A model generated the notes under the pieces. The model was not told where the DNA came from. It worked only from the letters and a program-made list of their open reading frames with translations, and did not search any database. Positions 52,694 to 62,191 of a DNA stretch of 64,000 nt are shown piece after piece. The stretch is from Bacillus sp. F19 (GTDB lineage Bacteria; Bacillota; Bacilli; Bacillales; Bacillaceae): positions 2,630,001 to 2,694,000 of the forward strand of contig CP085710.1 in NCBI GenBank assembly GCA_023823795.1, written 5' to 3'. Each line of letters begins with the position of its first letter. The stretch's first letter is position 1. The position numbers were made by a program, and so were the translations under genes.

Positions 52694-53463
52694 TCTTTCA
52701 CTCCTTTACGAAATCCGTGTGTGAACGCTTTATCATAAAGCTTTGACCTAAAATCTTTTTGATGAATATCCTTATCTAGTGCCCACCCCGCTAAAATCAT
52801 CGCTTGTTTTCGTATTCCGTTGGCACGCATATCTTCATCAAGGTGTTCGAGGGTTGATCTTACTATTTTTTGATCAGGCCATGATGCTTTATAGACCACC
52901 CCGACTGGTGTATCCTTTCTCCAGCCTGCATCGAGAAATTCTTTGACAATCTTTTTTGTAAGCGTAGCACTTAAAAACAAAGCAACTGTACAATGGTGTT
53001 TTGCTAAATCTCTCAGCTTCTCAGCATCAGGTACAGGTGTGCGTCCTTCAGCACGTGTTAGAATCACTGTTTGTGTCAACTCAGGAATCGTCAGCTCTGC
53101 ACCTAGTGCTGCTGCTGAGGCAAAGACTGAGCTAACTCCCGGGATAATTTCAACACTTACGTCTTTCTTGTTTAAAATAGAAATTTGCTCCATGATTGCT
53201 CCGTAAACAGCTGGATCTCCTGTATGGACGCGCACTACCTTTTTTCCTTCATGAACTCGATCCACCATGATCTCAACCATTTCATCAAGATGCATTCCTG
53301 CTGTCTTGATAATCTCTGCTTCAGGTTTTGCCCGTTCTATTAGTTCCGTGCTTACCAATGAATCAGCATACAGTACAACATCGGCTTCTTGAAGTAACTT
53401 TAATCCCTTTACAGTAATTAATTCCGGGTCGCCCGGTCCTGCACCTATGATTGTTATTTGCAT
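52690..53463 (-). CDS. cbiF: Cobalt-precorrin-4 C11-methyltransferase
   Basis: A 257-residue class III SAM methyltransferase: ITIIGAGPGDPELITVKGL at the N-terminus, VVRVHTGDPAVYGAIMEQI and PGVSSVFASAAALGAELTIPE. The frame extends upstream to 53529 inside cbiL, but ATG 53463 gives the family start and shares its A with the cbiL stop (TAATG). Confidence 0.93.
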   Translation of the reverse strand: MQITIIGAGPGDPELITVKGLKLLQEADVVLYADSLVSTELIERAKPEAEIIKTAGMHLDEMVEIMVDRVHEGKKVVRVHTGDPAVYGAIMEQISILNKKDVSVEIIPGVSSVFASAAALGAELTIPELTQTVILTRAEGRTPVPDAEKLRDLAKHHCTVALFLSATLTKKIVKEFLDAGWRKDTPVGVVYKASWPDQKIVRSTLEHLDEDMRANGIRKQAMILAGWALDKDIHQKDFRSKLYDKAFTHGFRKGVKE

Positions 53464-54164
53464 TATTTTCTCACCACCATTAATGTTAAATATTCCAATT
53501 CTGCTCGATCCAGCTCCTGAATGTCCCATATAATCTCCTCATCTGAAGTTACCTTTGTCACAACTGAAGCTTTGTCGAGTAAATCCAGTTCACGAAGAAT
53601 TTCCAGCATTAAATCCATTACTTTCGCGACCTTAATAAAAATAATGCAGTCGTTTTCAATGATTACTTTTTTCATAGCTTCATAGTCATCTCTTGCAGGA
53701 ATGATCGCGACATGGTCATCCCCTTCTGCAAGCGCAATACCAAGTCTTGAAGCTGCACCGTTAATTGATGAAATCCCAGGCACCGTTTTAATTTTCACTT
53801 CGGGATAGCGGACCTTGACAAGGTTCATCATATGAATAAATGTACTGTATAAAAGGGGATCACCCTCTGTAACAAACGCGACATCCTTGCCTGCCTTTAG
53901 CTTTTCCCAAACAAGCTCCACTGTTTTTGACCATTCACGTTCAAGAATGTCAGGGTCCTTTGTCATTGGGAAAACAAGGCCTAACATCTCTTTTTCTCCC
54001 GGCGTTATGTACACATCAATAATTCGCTGGGCATAGCTTTTGCTGCCTTTTCTTTTTTTAGGGTATGCGATCACTGGAGATTCCTTAAGCTTTCGAAAAG
54101 CTTTTACTGTCAGAAGCTCCGGATCACCAGGACCTACGCCTAAACCGTATAATGTTCCTATCAT
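53463..54164 (-). CDS. cbiL: Cobalt-precorrin-2 C20-methyltransferase
   Basis: A 233-residue SAM methyltransferase: [37 protein letters not shown] and [20 protein letters not shown]. The [14 protein letters not shown] segment is typical of the CbiL/CobI branch. It adds the C20 methyl group lost later at ring contraction. The ATG overlaps the cbiET stop by 4 bases. Confidence 0.93.
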   Translation of the reverse strand: MIGTLYGLGVGPGDPELLTVKAFRKLKESPVIAYPKKRKGSKSYAQRIIDVYITPGEKEMLGLVFPMTKDPDILEREWSKTVELVWEKLKAGKDVAFVTEGDPLLYSTFIHMMNLVKVRYPEVKIKTVPGISSINGAASRLGIALAEGDDHVAIIPARDDYEAMKKVIIENDCIIFIKVAKVMDLMLEILRELDLLDKASVVTKVTSDEEIIWDIQELDRAELEYLTLMVVRK

Positions 54165-55375
54165 GGCTGTTCCCCTTCCGTATGCTGTGCGGTAATAATA
54201 TAGATCGGATTCAATGCATCAAATCGTGTGAGGTTTAAAATCGGTTTACTCCTGGAAACCTGAGCGAGTGTAATTTTTGTTTCAAAACCTTTGCTTTTAA
54301 ATCCATTAACAGCTTGCATTAAATTTTCAATTGTTACTGCATTTAACACAATTCGTCCGCCCTTTTTTAAACGCGAACAGCAAACAGTCAGAATATCCTC
54401 CATACTCCCAGCAGTACCGCCAATAAAAATCGCATCAGGATCTGGAAATTCCTCTAAATGATTTGGTGCTTTTCCATGAATCAGTGTAAAGTCCGTTTTG
54501 AATTTCACCATATTCAGCCGGCAATTTTCAAGGTCATGTTCATTTTTTTCAATCGCAAAAACCTGTCCTTCTTTTGCAATCAAACAAGCTTCAATTGCAA
54601 CAGAACCAGTACATGTTCCAATATCCCAAACAATGCTGCTTTCTGTTAGCTTTAATTCACTTAAGCTAATCGTTCGGATTTCTTTTTTTGTCAGTAATCC
54701 CTTTTCTGGCTTTCTTTGATAAAACTCTTTATCATCAATTCCAAAATGGTACGTTTTACTCTCTGATATCTTTTGCAGAATAACAACGTTAAGCGGGGAG
54801 AATTCGAGGCTCTGCAATTCTTCAAGTTCATAAAAAGCAAAGCGTTCATTCTCTCCGCCTAGATTTTCAGCCACAAATGCCCTGTACTGATTCATGCCAA
54901 ATGATTGTAAATACCGGGCTATTTCGGAAGGAGTATTTTTAGCATCAGTAAGCAGCGCTACTTTTTTACGCCCATTTATTCGTTGGGCCAGTCCTTTCAT
55001 GCTTCTCCCATGAACACTAAGTACAAATGCATCCTGCCAGCTCTCATTCATTCTTGCAAATGCTAGCTGGACCGAGCTTATATAAGGATAAATTTCGACA
55101 TCAAGCTTCTTGGCTAAATAACTGCCAATTCCATAAAATAAAGGATCACCAGATGCTAAAACGACAATTCTCTTAGTTTCTTTGCTCAAATATGTAACTA
55201 GCGAAGGTAAACTACCTTTAATGGCTACTTTTTCACCTTGATAATCTTTGAAAAAAGATAATTGCCTTTCGCCTCCTACTAGAATTTCACTCTCATAAAT
55301 CCATTTTTCATAGATAGGAAGAAGACTTTGTTTTCCATCATCACCTATTCCAATTAGCTTAACCTTCTTTGTCAT
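54161..55375 (-). CDS. cbiET: Fused cobalt-precorrin-7 C5- and C15-methyltransferase (CbiE-CbiT)
   Basis: A 404-residue bifunctional enzyme. The N-terminal CbiE half has [34 protein letters not shown] and [17 protein letters not shown]. The C-terminal CbiT half, a class I methyltransferase with decarboxylase activity, has [20 protein letters not shown] and [16 protein letters not shown]. This is the arrangement of CobL and of the B. megaterium operon. ATG 55375 with GGAAAGG upstream is preferred to TTG 55393, which lies inside cbiD. Confidence 0.93.
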   Translation of the reverse strand: MTKKVKLIGIGDDGKQSLLPIYEKWIYESEILVGGERQLSFFKDYQGEKVAIKGSLPSLVTYLSKETKRIVVLASGDPLFYGIGSYLAKKLDVEIYPYISSVQLAFARMNESWQDAFVLSVHGRSMKGLAQRINGRKKVALLTDAKNTPSEIARYLQSFGMNQYRAFVAENLGGENERFAFYELEELQSLEFSPLNVVILQKISESKTYHFGIDDKEFYQRKPEKGLLTKKEIRTISLSELKLTESSIVWDIGTCTGSVAIEACLIAKEGQVFAIEKNEHDLENCRLNMVKFKTDFTLIHGKAPNHLEEFPDPDAIFIGGTAGSMEDILTVCCSRLKKGGRIVLNAVTIENLMQAVNGFKSKGFETKITLAQVSRSKPILNLTRFDALNPIYIITAQHTEGEQP

Positions 55376-56477
55376 TTTTCCCAGCCTTTCCAAGTAGCGT
55401 ACCCTTCATGGAGTACAAACTTGTTTCAATCGAAATCCCGCCGCCAACTTCTTTTAACCCAGCTGTACAGCAATATTCACAAAGAATTGTAAAAAAGTCG
55501 TTATAACCAAGCTCAAGCATGAGATCACCTACTTGTGACGCTGTATTGGCTTGCCGAATTGTTTGGATCAGTTGTTGATCTTTAACACCTGCTTCAAAAG
55601 CCACATTTGCTAAAAAGTTAAAATCAACGGGTGCACTTTTGGAATGAACCATCATGACGCCTTGTGCTACTTTTGAAAATTTCCCCATCATTCCAACCAA
55701 AGATACTTTCTTAATCCCCTGACGTTTACATTGTTTTAATGTAAAGCCGACGAAATCCCCCATTTCAACAAATGCCTCTTCTGCAAGGTCAGGATATTGT
55801 TTGATCCCGAATTTTTCACTTCGTCCGCCTGTAGTAATTACAACGTGGTCACAATTACTTGCTCGTGCCACACTTATGGCTTGCACGATACTTGCCATAT
55901 ATGCAGAACTAGAAAATGGGATAACAGTTCCTCTAGTCCCTAAAATTGAAATCCCGCCGATTATTCCAAGTCGCTTATTGAGCGTTTTTTCTGCCATTTT
56001 TTCACCATCAGGGACAGAAATAATGATTTTGATCCCTCTTGTAAGTCCATGAGAGGTTAGAATTTCTTCAGCAGTTTCATAAATCATTTTCCGCGGTACT
56101 GGATTTATTGCAGCTTCACCGACGGGTACTGGGAGTCCTTCCTTTGTAACACGGCCAACTCCAACACCGCCATCAAGGGTGATGCCAGGTTTATCACACC
56201 AAGAAACAGTGGATATAATTAAAGCACCATGTGTGGCATCTGGATCATCACCAGCATCTTTAATTGTTCCAGCTTCAGCCAGACCAGGCTCAACGATGCA
56301 ACTTTCCATTTCAAAGGTGGCAAATTTCCCGACTGGCAAAAAAATCGTTGCTTCAGCCTGGGGCTTTCCTGTTATTAATGCCACTAATGCCGCTTTCGTT
56401 GTTGCCGCTGCACATGCGCCTGTGGTATATCCAGAGCGCATTTCCTTTTTTTCTTTTTTTTTTGCTTTTCCTTCCAT
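55359..56477 (-). CDS. cbiD: Cobalt-precorrin-5B C1-methyltransferase
   Basis: A 372-residue methyltransferase unrelated in fold to the other Cbi methylases. [21 protein letters not shown] is the N-terminal signature, with [40 protein letters not shown] (long conserved loop near 105-130) and [18 protein letters not shown]. It begins with a lysine-rich leader ([12 protein letters not shown]). AAAAGGAA precedes the ATG, and it overlaps cbiET. Confidence 0.93.
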   Translation of the reverse strand: MEGKAKKKEKKEMRSGYTTGACAAATTKAALVALITGKPQAEATIFLPVGKFATFEMESCIVEPGLAEAGTIKDAGDDPDATHGALIISTVSWCDKPGITLDGGVGVGRVTKEGLPVPVGEAAINPVPRKMIYETAEEILTSHGLTRGIKIIISVPDGEKMAEKTLNKRLGIIGGISILGTRGTVIPFSSSAYMASIVQAISVARASNCDHVVITTGGRSEKFGIKQYPDLAEEAFVEMGDFVGFTLKQCKRQGIKKVSLVGMMGKFSKVAQGVMMVHSKSAPVDFNFLANVAFEAGVKDQQLIQTIRQANTASQVGDLMLELGYNDFFTILCEYCCTAGLKEVGGGISIETSLYSMKGTLLGKAGKNDKEG

Positions 56478-56480
56478 CGT

Positions 56481-57128
56481 TTATTCCTTTTCAGCTAGAA
56501 GTGAGATTGCATTCAGTGCCGCAACCGTAATCGTACTACCGCCTTTTCTGCCTGCATTTGTAATAAAAGGTACATCTAATTTTGCTAACTCTTCTTTTGA
56601 TTCCGGAGCTGAAACAAATCCTACTGGAAGCCCGATGACTAAACTTGGTTTTGCTTCCCCTTCTTTAATGAGTCGAATTAATTCCAATAACGCTGTTGGA
56701 GCATTCCCGATTGCGAAAATCCCGCCATCAAATTGCTTAATGGCTTTTCTAACTGAAATGATTGCCCGGGTCGTATTTAAACGTTTTGCTTCTTCCATTA
56801 CATCTGGATCGGAAATATAAACATTCACGCTGCCGCCATGTTTTTCAATTCTCCCTTTACTGACTCCACTTAGAATCATTTGAACATCCGCATAAACCTG
56901 TTCCCCATTTCGAATGGCCTTTATCCCTGCTTGAATGGCGTCGTCATGAAAAAGCATACTATGTCCCAATTCGAAATCAGCAGAAGCATGAACAACCCGC
57001 TGAACAATCTTGTATTGCTGTTCTGTAAAAGCATGTTCACCAAACTCTGAATCTATCATGTTAAAACTCAATCCCTCAATTTCTTGAGGCTGTACAGTTA
57101 AAGGCTTAAATTCTGTACGAAAATCCAT
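56481..57128 (-). CDS. cbiC: Cobalt-precorrin-8 methylmutase
   Basis: A 215-residue mutase that moves the methyl group from C11 to C12 to give cobyrinate. RVVHASADFELGHSMLFHDD contains the catalytic His, and GLPVGFVSAPESKEEL and TNAGRKGGSTITVAALNA are family blocks. GGAGG lies 8 bases before ATG 57128 (another ATG is the preceding codon). It follows cbiJ closely. Confidence 0.93.
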   Translation of the reverse strand: MDFRTEFKPLTVQPQEIEGLSFNMIDSEFGEHAFTEQQYKIVQRVVHASADFELGHSMLFHDDAIQAGIKAIRNGEQVYADVQMILSGVSKGRIEKHGGSVNVYISDPDVMEEAKRLNTTRAIISVRKAIKQFDGGIFAIGNAPTALLELIRLIKEGEAKPSLVIGLPVGFVSAPESKEELAKLDVPFITNAGRKGGSTITVAALNAISLLAEKE

Positions 57129-57152
57129 CATAAATTCCTCCAATTCATCCAT

Positions 57153-57926
57153 TTATTTTTGGTTATTTAGAATTTCATTTATATGTGCCAGGATATCCGA
57201 AAAATCTGAATAAGCATTTCCATAATCAATCTTTGGTCTCTTTATCATGATCGTTTCAATGCCAAGTTCGATTGCAGCTTCTAATTTTTCATCAACAGAC
57301 CCCGCTTTCCCGCTTTCCTTTGTAATCATTGTTGTAACGCCATATTGCTTGTAAAGCGCAAGGTTAAACTCCTTTGTAAAAGGACCTTGTATGGCAACAA
57401 TGTCTTTTTGCGGAAAGCCTAACTTCTCACATTTCTCCATATTATCTTTTCTTGGCAGCATCCGGGCAATTACACGAGTGTCAGGCTGATTAAGGAGTTT
57501 CTGAGTAAATGTCTGCAAGGTCTTGCTTCCTGTAGTCAGCATAATGACGCCTTTTTTTTCAGCCGCTCTTTCTGCTGCTTCCACGTAGCTTTCGACCATC
57601 GTTATTCCGTTATTTTCATATGATTGTGACTCTCGTTCATAGCGGATGTATGGAATTTCAGCTTCTTTCGCTCCTAAAAGAGCATTTTTACTTGCTTCTT
57701 CCGCAAATGGGTGGCTAGCATCGACAACCGCATTAAATCCTTGTTCTCTTATAACTCTCACAAAATCCTCACTTGTCAGCCGGCCAACATACACATCTAG
57801 TCCAGCCTTCCTCATTTCCTTTCCGGCATTTTCAGTAACAACAGTCGTTAGCAGTTTATATCCGGCCTCTTTTATCATGATGGCTAACGATCTTGCATCA
57901 CTCGTTCCAGCTAAAAATAGAATCAT
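57153..57926 (-). CDS. cbiJ: Cobalt-precorrin-6A reductase
   Basis: A 257-residue NAD(P)H reductase: ILFLAGTSDARSLAIMIKEAG, VVDASHPFAEEASKNALLGA, IMLTTGSKTLQTFTQ and IARMLPRKDNMEKCEKLGF. It reduces the corrin macrocycle before the last methylations. The ATG overlaps the cbiX stop as ATGA. Confidence 0.92.
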   Translation of the reverse strand: MILFLAGTSDARSLAIMIKEAGYKLLTTVVTENAGKEMRKAGLDVYVGRLTSEDFVRVIREQGFNAVVDASHPFAEEASKNALLGAKEAEIPYIRYERESQSYENNGITMVESYVEAAERAAEKKGVIMLTTGSKTLQTFTQKLLNQPDTRVIARMLPRKDNMEKCEKLGFPQKDIVAIQGPFTKEFNLALYKQYGVTTMITKESGKAGSVDEKLEAAIELGIETIMIKRPKIDYGNAYSDFSDILAHINEILNNQK

Positions 57927-58795
57927 AGTTTTTGGGCCTCATGATGGTGGTGATGATCATGGTCATGATCGTGATGATGGTGATGATCAATATGCTCCAT
58001 TGCTTCAATACGGTAAAGGCATGTATCACAATTCATTTTCACATCACCTTGCAATGATTCCTCAATTCGGTCTTTGATAATTGTTTTTAATCTTGAGTGA
58101 AACCCGAAATAACCGGCTAGCTTGAATTCAATACTCCGATGCTCGTTTCCGAATTCTTCCATCATATTTTCAAGACGTTTAATTAAAATACCTGTGAATA
58201 AAAAGTATGGTAATATAATGATCTTTTTCGCACCTAATTTAATGCAGCGCTCTACCCCTTCTTTAATTAATGGATCCGTTACACCCATAAATGCTGGTTC
58301 TACTAACCTATAATTTAATTTTTCCCATAATAAGCGAGCAATTTTATATAAATCACTATTCGCATCTGGATCGCTGCCGCCTCGACCCAGCAAAATTACA
58401 GCCGTGTTTTGTTCAGGTTCGGTTATGTTCCCGTCAACTTCTTCTAAACGATCTTTACAAATTTCTACCGTTTCCTCGTGAATTCCGAAAGGTCTTCCGT
58501 ATGTAAAGTGAACCTCTGGATATTTTACTTTTGCTTCATCAATGGCTGCTGGTATATGAATCTTTGAATGTCCAGCTGCTAATAACATCATTGGAATAAT
58601 AAAAACACTTGTTGCCCCTTTTTCAACACACGTTTGGATGCCTTGTTCAATTGTAGGTGTTTCAAACTCTAAGAAGCACGTTTCAATTAAAAGCTCCCGG
58701 TCGAGTTGCGGTTTTAAATCTTCTATTGTTTTTCTTACCTGCTCATTTCCTTCTGAATCCCGGCTTCCGTGTCCAACTAGTAAAACAGCTTTCAT
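57923..58795 (-). CDS. cbiX: Sirohydrochlorin cobaltochelatase, long form with His-rich tail
   Basis: A 290-residue class II chelatase. VLLVGHGSRDSEGNEQVRKT starts the first domain, MLLAAGHSKIHIPAAI holds the metal-binding His, and a second chelatase-like domain (VILLGRGGSDPDANSDLYKI, ILPYFLFTGILIKRL) follows. The tail has 14 His within about 20 residues after IDHH, probably storing cobalt or nickel. This long form with a histidine tail is known from B. megaterium. AGGGGAG precedes the ATG. Confidence 0.93.
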   Translation of the reverse strand: MKAVLLVGHGSRDSEGNEQVRKTIEDLKPQLDRELLIETCFLEFETPTIEQGIQTCVEKGATSVFIIPMMLLAAGHSKIHIPAAIDEAKVKYPEVHFTYGRPFGIHEETVEICKDRLEEVDGNITEPEQNTAVILLGRGGSDPDANSDLYKIARLLWEKLNYRLVEPAFMGVTDPLIKEGVERCIKLGAKKIIILPYFLFTGILIKRLENMMEEFGNEHRSIEFKLAGYFGFHSRLKTIIKDRIEESLQGDVKMNCDTCLYRIEAMEHIDHHHHHDHDHDHHHHHEAQKL

Positions 58796-58818
58796 ATATT
58801 TCTCCCCTACCCTTTAAA

Positions 58819-60441
58819 TTAGTCTCCACATGGAGCTGGTTCGATTTCTACCTTCGGTGTCATGTCCTTATAGGTATAGCCTTGAATATTTCCAACACGT
58901 TTAAAGTACTTAAAAAATCTTTCATTTGGATGACCTTTCTCTTTATATTCGTATATAATATTTTCAATAACCTTCACTATTTTATCCGGCTCAATTCCTT
59001 CCGCCACAGGCTGTCCGGCATGAGCTGTTCTCCCTACCGTTTTCGCTCCCAAAAACAAATCAAACTTTCCTTTTCTAAAAACAATTCCAATGTCTTCGTT
59101 TACTGCACCAAAGCACGCCATACCGCAACCATTGAAGCCAAGCTTCAGCTCTTTAGGCAATTCGAGTCCACTTAGCTTTTGGTGTAACTCTTCAGCATGA
59201 GGAATCGAATCCTTTTTCTCACCTTCGCAGAAATCACAAGCTTTCAGCTGAAAAACATCACCAATAGGTTCTAATAGGAAACCTACACCTCTTAATTTTT
59301 GAGTAATGATCTCAGGACTCGCAGTTGGAATCTTTAAATATATTTGATGGTGAGGCGTGTATTCCATTGTCCCCTCATCACCGACTACCTCAGCGAGAGT
59401 TATCATTTGGTCTGGTGTAAACTTCTTATTTGCGATTCCTGGACTTACGGCTAATTCAAAGATTGATACTACTGGATTATTAACAGTCTTGTTTTCTTGA
59501 ATACTTTTAGGTACATCTTCTACTTTACTAAGAGCTTCTAGAGCTAATTGTAAGGAGGTATGAATATCACGTTTAGAATTTACTTCAATACTATGATCAG
59601 CTTCATTCTTTCCTTTATGGAGTGCCCATGGTTCATTTTCATGTCTCAAGCGTTCATGCGGCTTTAATTTTTGTTCATTTGTATTTAATGTATACTTCCT
59701 TTGATACCCCCTTGGAGTAATCATTTTATTATCGTATAAAAACGTAGACGAATTCCCAATGACTACAGTCGTCAGCATTCCGATATCGTAATCAAGCATA
59801 TGTGCAAGATCGGTTATCACAATCTTTTCGCTATCACGATATGCACTCTTCACTAGCCCAACAGGTGTATCGGGTGATCGATAGTGTAATAATATCCTTT
59901 GTGCCTCTTGAATTTGTCTTGTGCGGCGTCCACTCTTTGGGTTATACAGAGCTACAACAAAATCAGCTTGTGCTGCCGCTTCAATTCTTTTTTCAATTAG
60001 ATCCCATGGAGTTAAATGATCACTTAAACTAATCGTACATGCATCATGCATGATTGGTGCCCCTAGGAGAGAAGCACAGGAATTAATGGCTGATATACCA
60101 GGGATAACCTCAACACTTACACCTGTTTCTTCTTTCCAGCCTTTTTCAATCAATACCTCATAGACCAGGCCTGCCATCCCATAAACACCTGCATCACCAC
60201 TGGAAATGACAGCAACTATGTTTCCTTCTTCAGCAAGACGAACAGCTGCTTGAGCACGACTTACTTCCTCGGACATTCCTGTACTAATAATTTCTTGATC
60301 GGTTAAGAGATTTTCTATTAACTCAACATATGTTTTATAACCAATGATATAGTCGCTCTCTTGTATGGCTTCCTGTGCTCTGTTTGTCATATGTTCAAAA
60401 CTTCCAGGTCCAAACCCAATTACAAGTAACTTCCCTCGCAT
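58819..60441 (-). CDS. cbiH60: Cobalt-factor III methyltransferase with Fe-S extension (CbiH60)
   Basis: A 540-residue ring-contraction enzyme. Residues 1-245 are the CbiH C17-methyltransferase (LLVIGFGPGSFEHMTNRAQ, VISSGDAGVYGMAGLVYEVL, YNPKSGRRTRQIQEAQRILL). After a charged linker, residues about 320-540 resemble half of a nitrite/sulfite reductase with cysteines C402, C405, C439 and C443 (CDFC and NGCGMAC) placed to bind a 4Fe-4S cluster. This matches CbiH60 of B. megaterium. A longer frame runs up to 60723, but ATG 60441 has AAAGGAGG upstream. Confidence 0.93.
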   Translation of the reverse strand: MRGKLLVIGFGPGSFEHMTNRAQEAIQESDYIIGYKTYVELIENLLTDQEIISTGMSEEVSRAQAAVRLAEEGNIVAVISSGDAGVYGMAGLVYEVLIEKGWKEETGVSVEVIPGISAINSCASLLGAPIMHDACTISLSDHLTPWDLIEKRIEAAAQADFVVALYNPKSGRRTRQIQEAQRILLHYRSPDTPVGLVKSAYRDSEKIVITDLAHMLDYDIGMLTTVVIGNSSTFLYDNKMITPRGYQRKYTLNTNEQKLKPHERLRHENEPWALHKGKNEADHSIEVNSKRDIHTSLQLALEALSKVEDVPKSIQENKTVNNPVVSIFELAVSPGIANKKFTPDQMITLAEVVGDEGTMEYTPHHQIYLKIPTASPEIITQKLRGVGFLLEPIGDVFQLKACDFCEGEKKDSIPHAEELHQKLSGLELPKELKLGFNGCGMACFGAVNEDIGIVFRKGKFDLFLGAKTVGRTAHAGQPVAEGIEPDKIVKVIENIIYEYKEKGHPNERFFKYFKRVGNIQGYTYKDMTPKVEIEPAPCGD

Positions 60442-60838
60442 GTATACTCCTCCTTTCAAACTATCAGCCAACATTAAAATAACGAACCCTAACCTAAACG
60501 TTTCCGAGATAATATGCAGAAATAAATGGCATTCCAACCGTCTGCAATACCAGTGAGATTTGTAATACATGGAATTAGTGATTTCATCATGCTCTAATTC
60601 CTTATTCATAAACTCTCTTGCTGATGAAAAATCAAAAATAATAAGTGTGAAACTAACCGTAAGTTTCAGTGTATGTAAAGTTGTTTGAGGAATCCGACAT
60701 TCAACATAAGTCGAAACAGTCAATAAATCCGCATAATGGTGTGATCTCCCAAGGCATACATGATCTCCTATCTATTCCAAATCCCCATCAAATTCATGCT
60801 GCTAAATTAGTAAACTGAAAGATGACGAGTTAACTGCC
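60442..60838 (-). other. 397-bp gap inside the cobalamin operon
   Basis: Between cbiW and cbiH60 there is no supported gene, although all other spacers in the operon except the cbiA-cobA one are short. The cbiH60 frame stays open through it (for example MNKELEHDEITNSMYYKSHW) but has no family resemblance and no binding site. Other frames have scattered stops. It may be a degraded gene or an untranslated spacer; no terminator or repeat is visible. Confidence 0.4.
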
Positions 60839-61213
60839 TTATTTTATTGGTTTAGATATTCCGATTACACACTCTGTTTTTTCAGGAGCAGCAAAACCTT
60901 GTTGATCATATTTGTAAATAACGGCTTCTTCTAATATTTCTTCCCCTGCCAAATGTTTCTGTACGATTTCACTGCCTAGTTCCGGAGTAATCGCCTTGTA
61001 CCATGTTCCTTCAGGATACACAATGACAACACAAGCATCCTTGCATCTTCCGTTACAGCGTGTTCTTGTCGTATGTATGGCGGCATCAAGGTTCATATTT
61101 GCGACTTCCTCCCTAATCGCCTGCGTTACCTCCTCGCCTCCTTTCCTCATACAGCTGCTGCCATTGCAAATCAATACATGATGTTTCGTTTCCCTCAAAT
61201 TCCAAGTTGTCAT
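60839..61213 (-). CDS. cbiW: Thioredoxin-like 2Fe-2S ferredoxin, CbiW
   Basis: A 124-residue small ferredoxin of the thioredoxin-like [2Fe-2S] type. Cysteines appear in LICNGSSCMRKGG (C16, C21) and RTRCNGRCKDACVVIVYPEG (near 53-61), matching the C-x4-C and C-x3-C ligand pairs, with an alpha/beta frame between. It may supply electrons for a reductive step such as that of CbiH60. In B. megaterium cbiW is also the first gene of the operon. GGAAGTG precedes the ATG; the riboswitch terminator lies 40 bases upstream. Confidence 0.88.
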   Translation of the reverse strand: MTTWNLRETKHHVLICNGSSCMRKGGEEVTQAIREEVANMNLDAAIHTTRTRCNGRCKDACVVIVYPEGTWYKAITPELGSEIVQKHLAGEEILEEAVIYKYDQQGFAAPEKTECVIGISKPIK

Positions 61214-61251
61214 TTTAGCACTTCCAGTCTATTATTTTTCAAAAAATTAAA

Positions 61252-61286
61252 AATGCACCCCTATATAGATAGAGGTGCACAAAAAA
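61252..61286 (-). terminator. Riboswitch-controlled terminator before cbiW
   Basis: On the minus strand GTGCACCTCTAT and ATAGGGGTGCA form a stem followed by TTTTTAATTTTTT, between the cobalamin aptamer and cbiW. Confidence 0.88.
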
Positions 61287-61349
61287 TACATAGCAAAAGA
61301 ACATAGCATTTTCTACTACACATCTACCTATAAGCCCGTAGGTATGCGT

Positions 61350-61516
61350 AAAAGATAGGCAGGTCTCCTGACTAAGGTTCATTGCTTTATTGCGTCTTCC
61401 CGAATAATATCAGTGACATTTGCAATATAGCTCCCCATTACAGTGGCGGGTACCGCGACGGCTTTTCACCGTACTTCCCTTTTAATCAAAATCTTGGTAA
61501 GATTTTTGAACCTATC
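61350..61516 (-). promoter_or_regulatory. Cobalamin riboswitch of the cob operon
   Basis: The minus strand shows AAAAGGGAAGTACGGTG, GCGGTACCCGCCACTG (B12 box), TAATGGGGAGC and TTAGTCAGGAGACCTGCC. It controls the whole cbiW-to-bluB direction. Confidence 0.93.
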
Positions 61517-61858
61517 TTTAATTTATTTAATTATTATTCTTAATGTTATTATTTTTTCGTAAATTTGTCTATTTCGAAATATATATTAAACAAGAATGCA
61601 GAAATTAGCAAACTGCTTTTACATCACATATTGAATTTAAACTGTTTTTTTCACAAAAAAACATCCGCTCAGTTCTCTTTGCGGATAAAACGAAAGCACT
61701 AAAAGACATAAAAATAAGCCAATCCCGCTGCTGTTAGTTACACCGTTCATATCCCCTGAAATGTCACAAAAAACCTTTTTGTTCACGCTAAAACATAGAA
61801 AAATAAATAGACAACTGCAAAACCTTGTAGTAAGGTAAAGACAAATTAATCAATCTTA
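61517..61858. other. AT-rich spacer between two divergent cobalamin riboswitches
   Basis: No gene is supported. A terminator-like hairpin reading leftward (ATCCGC 61663-61668 and GCGGAT 61681-61686, then T7 on the minus strand) stands without an upstream gene. It may insulate the cob operon from stray antisense transcription. Promoters for both riboswitch transcripts must lie here, but I cannot assign them securely. Confidence 0.5.
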
Positions 61859-62045
61859 ACAGGTGCTATGCATGTGAGAGTGTGTATAGCTTAATAGGGA
61901 AGCTCGGTGTAAGTCCGACACGGTTCCCGCCACTGTAAATCTGAGCGACCTGCATAATGTCACTGCTTTTTATATTAAAAGCGGGAAGACGCAGGAAGCA
62001 ATGAAGATGAGTCAGGAGACCTGCCTGTATAAAGAACATAATGTG
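61859..62045 (+). promoter_or_regulatory. Cobalamin riboswitch of cbiMNQ
   Basis: The plus strand reads AGGTGCTATGCATG, AATAGGGAAGCTCGGTG, GTCCGACACGGTTCCCGCCACTG (B12 box at about 61950-61956), GCGGGAAGACGC and GAGTCAGGAGACCTGCC, all conserved aptamer blocks. Confidence 0.94.
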
Positions 62046-62119
62046 ACCTACGGGAAATAGGGAGGTGTGTGCGAAGGGGATATTTATGTGTCTGTATGAA
62101 GGCCAGACAATCGTCTTTT

Positions 62120-62160
62120 AAGCATTTAAACTCTAGTGGGTTTAAATGCTTTTTTATTTT
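62120..62160 (+). terminator. Riboswitch-controlled terminator before cbiM
   Basis: AAGCATTTAAAC and GTTTAAATGCTT form a 12-bp stem followed by TTTTATTTT, 30 bases before the cbiM start. Confidence 0.88.
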
Positions 62161-62191
62161 GGCCACAACTAATTATAAGGGGGATGTTAGG

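Noticed and set aside
60442-60723. N-terminal extension of cbiH60 (about 94 residues)
   Set aside because: No family resemblance, and the internal ATG at 60441 has an excellent AAAGGAGG site and the normal CbiH N-terminus.
61637-61750. 37-codon hydrophobic ORF on the minus strand (MNGVTNSSGIGLFLCLLVL...) ending past a T-run hairpin
   Set aside because: The AGGGG sequence is only 2 bases from the ATG, the frame crosses the terminator-like hairpin, and nothing else supports translation.
62069-62191. N-terminal extension of cbiM
   Set aside because: It would be translated through the riboswitch terminator, and the signal peptide only makes sense from ATG 62192.
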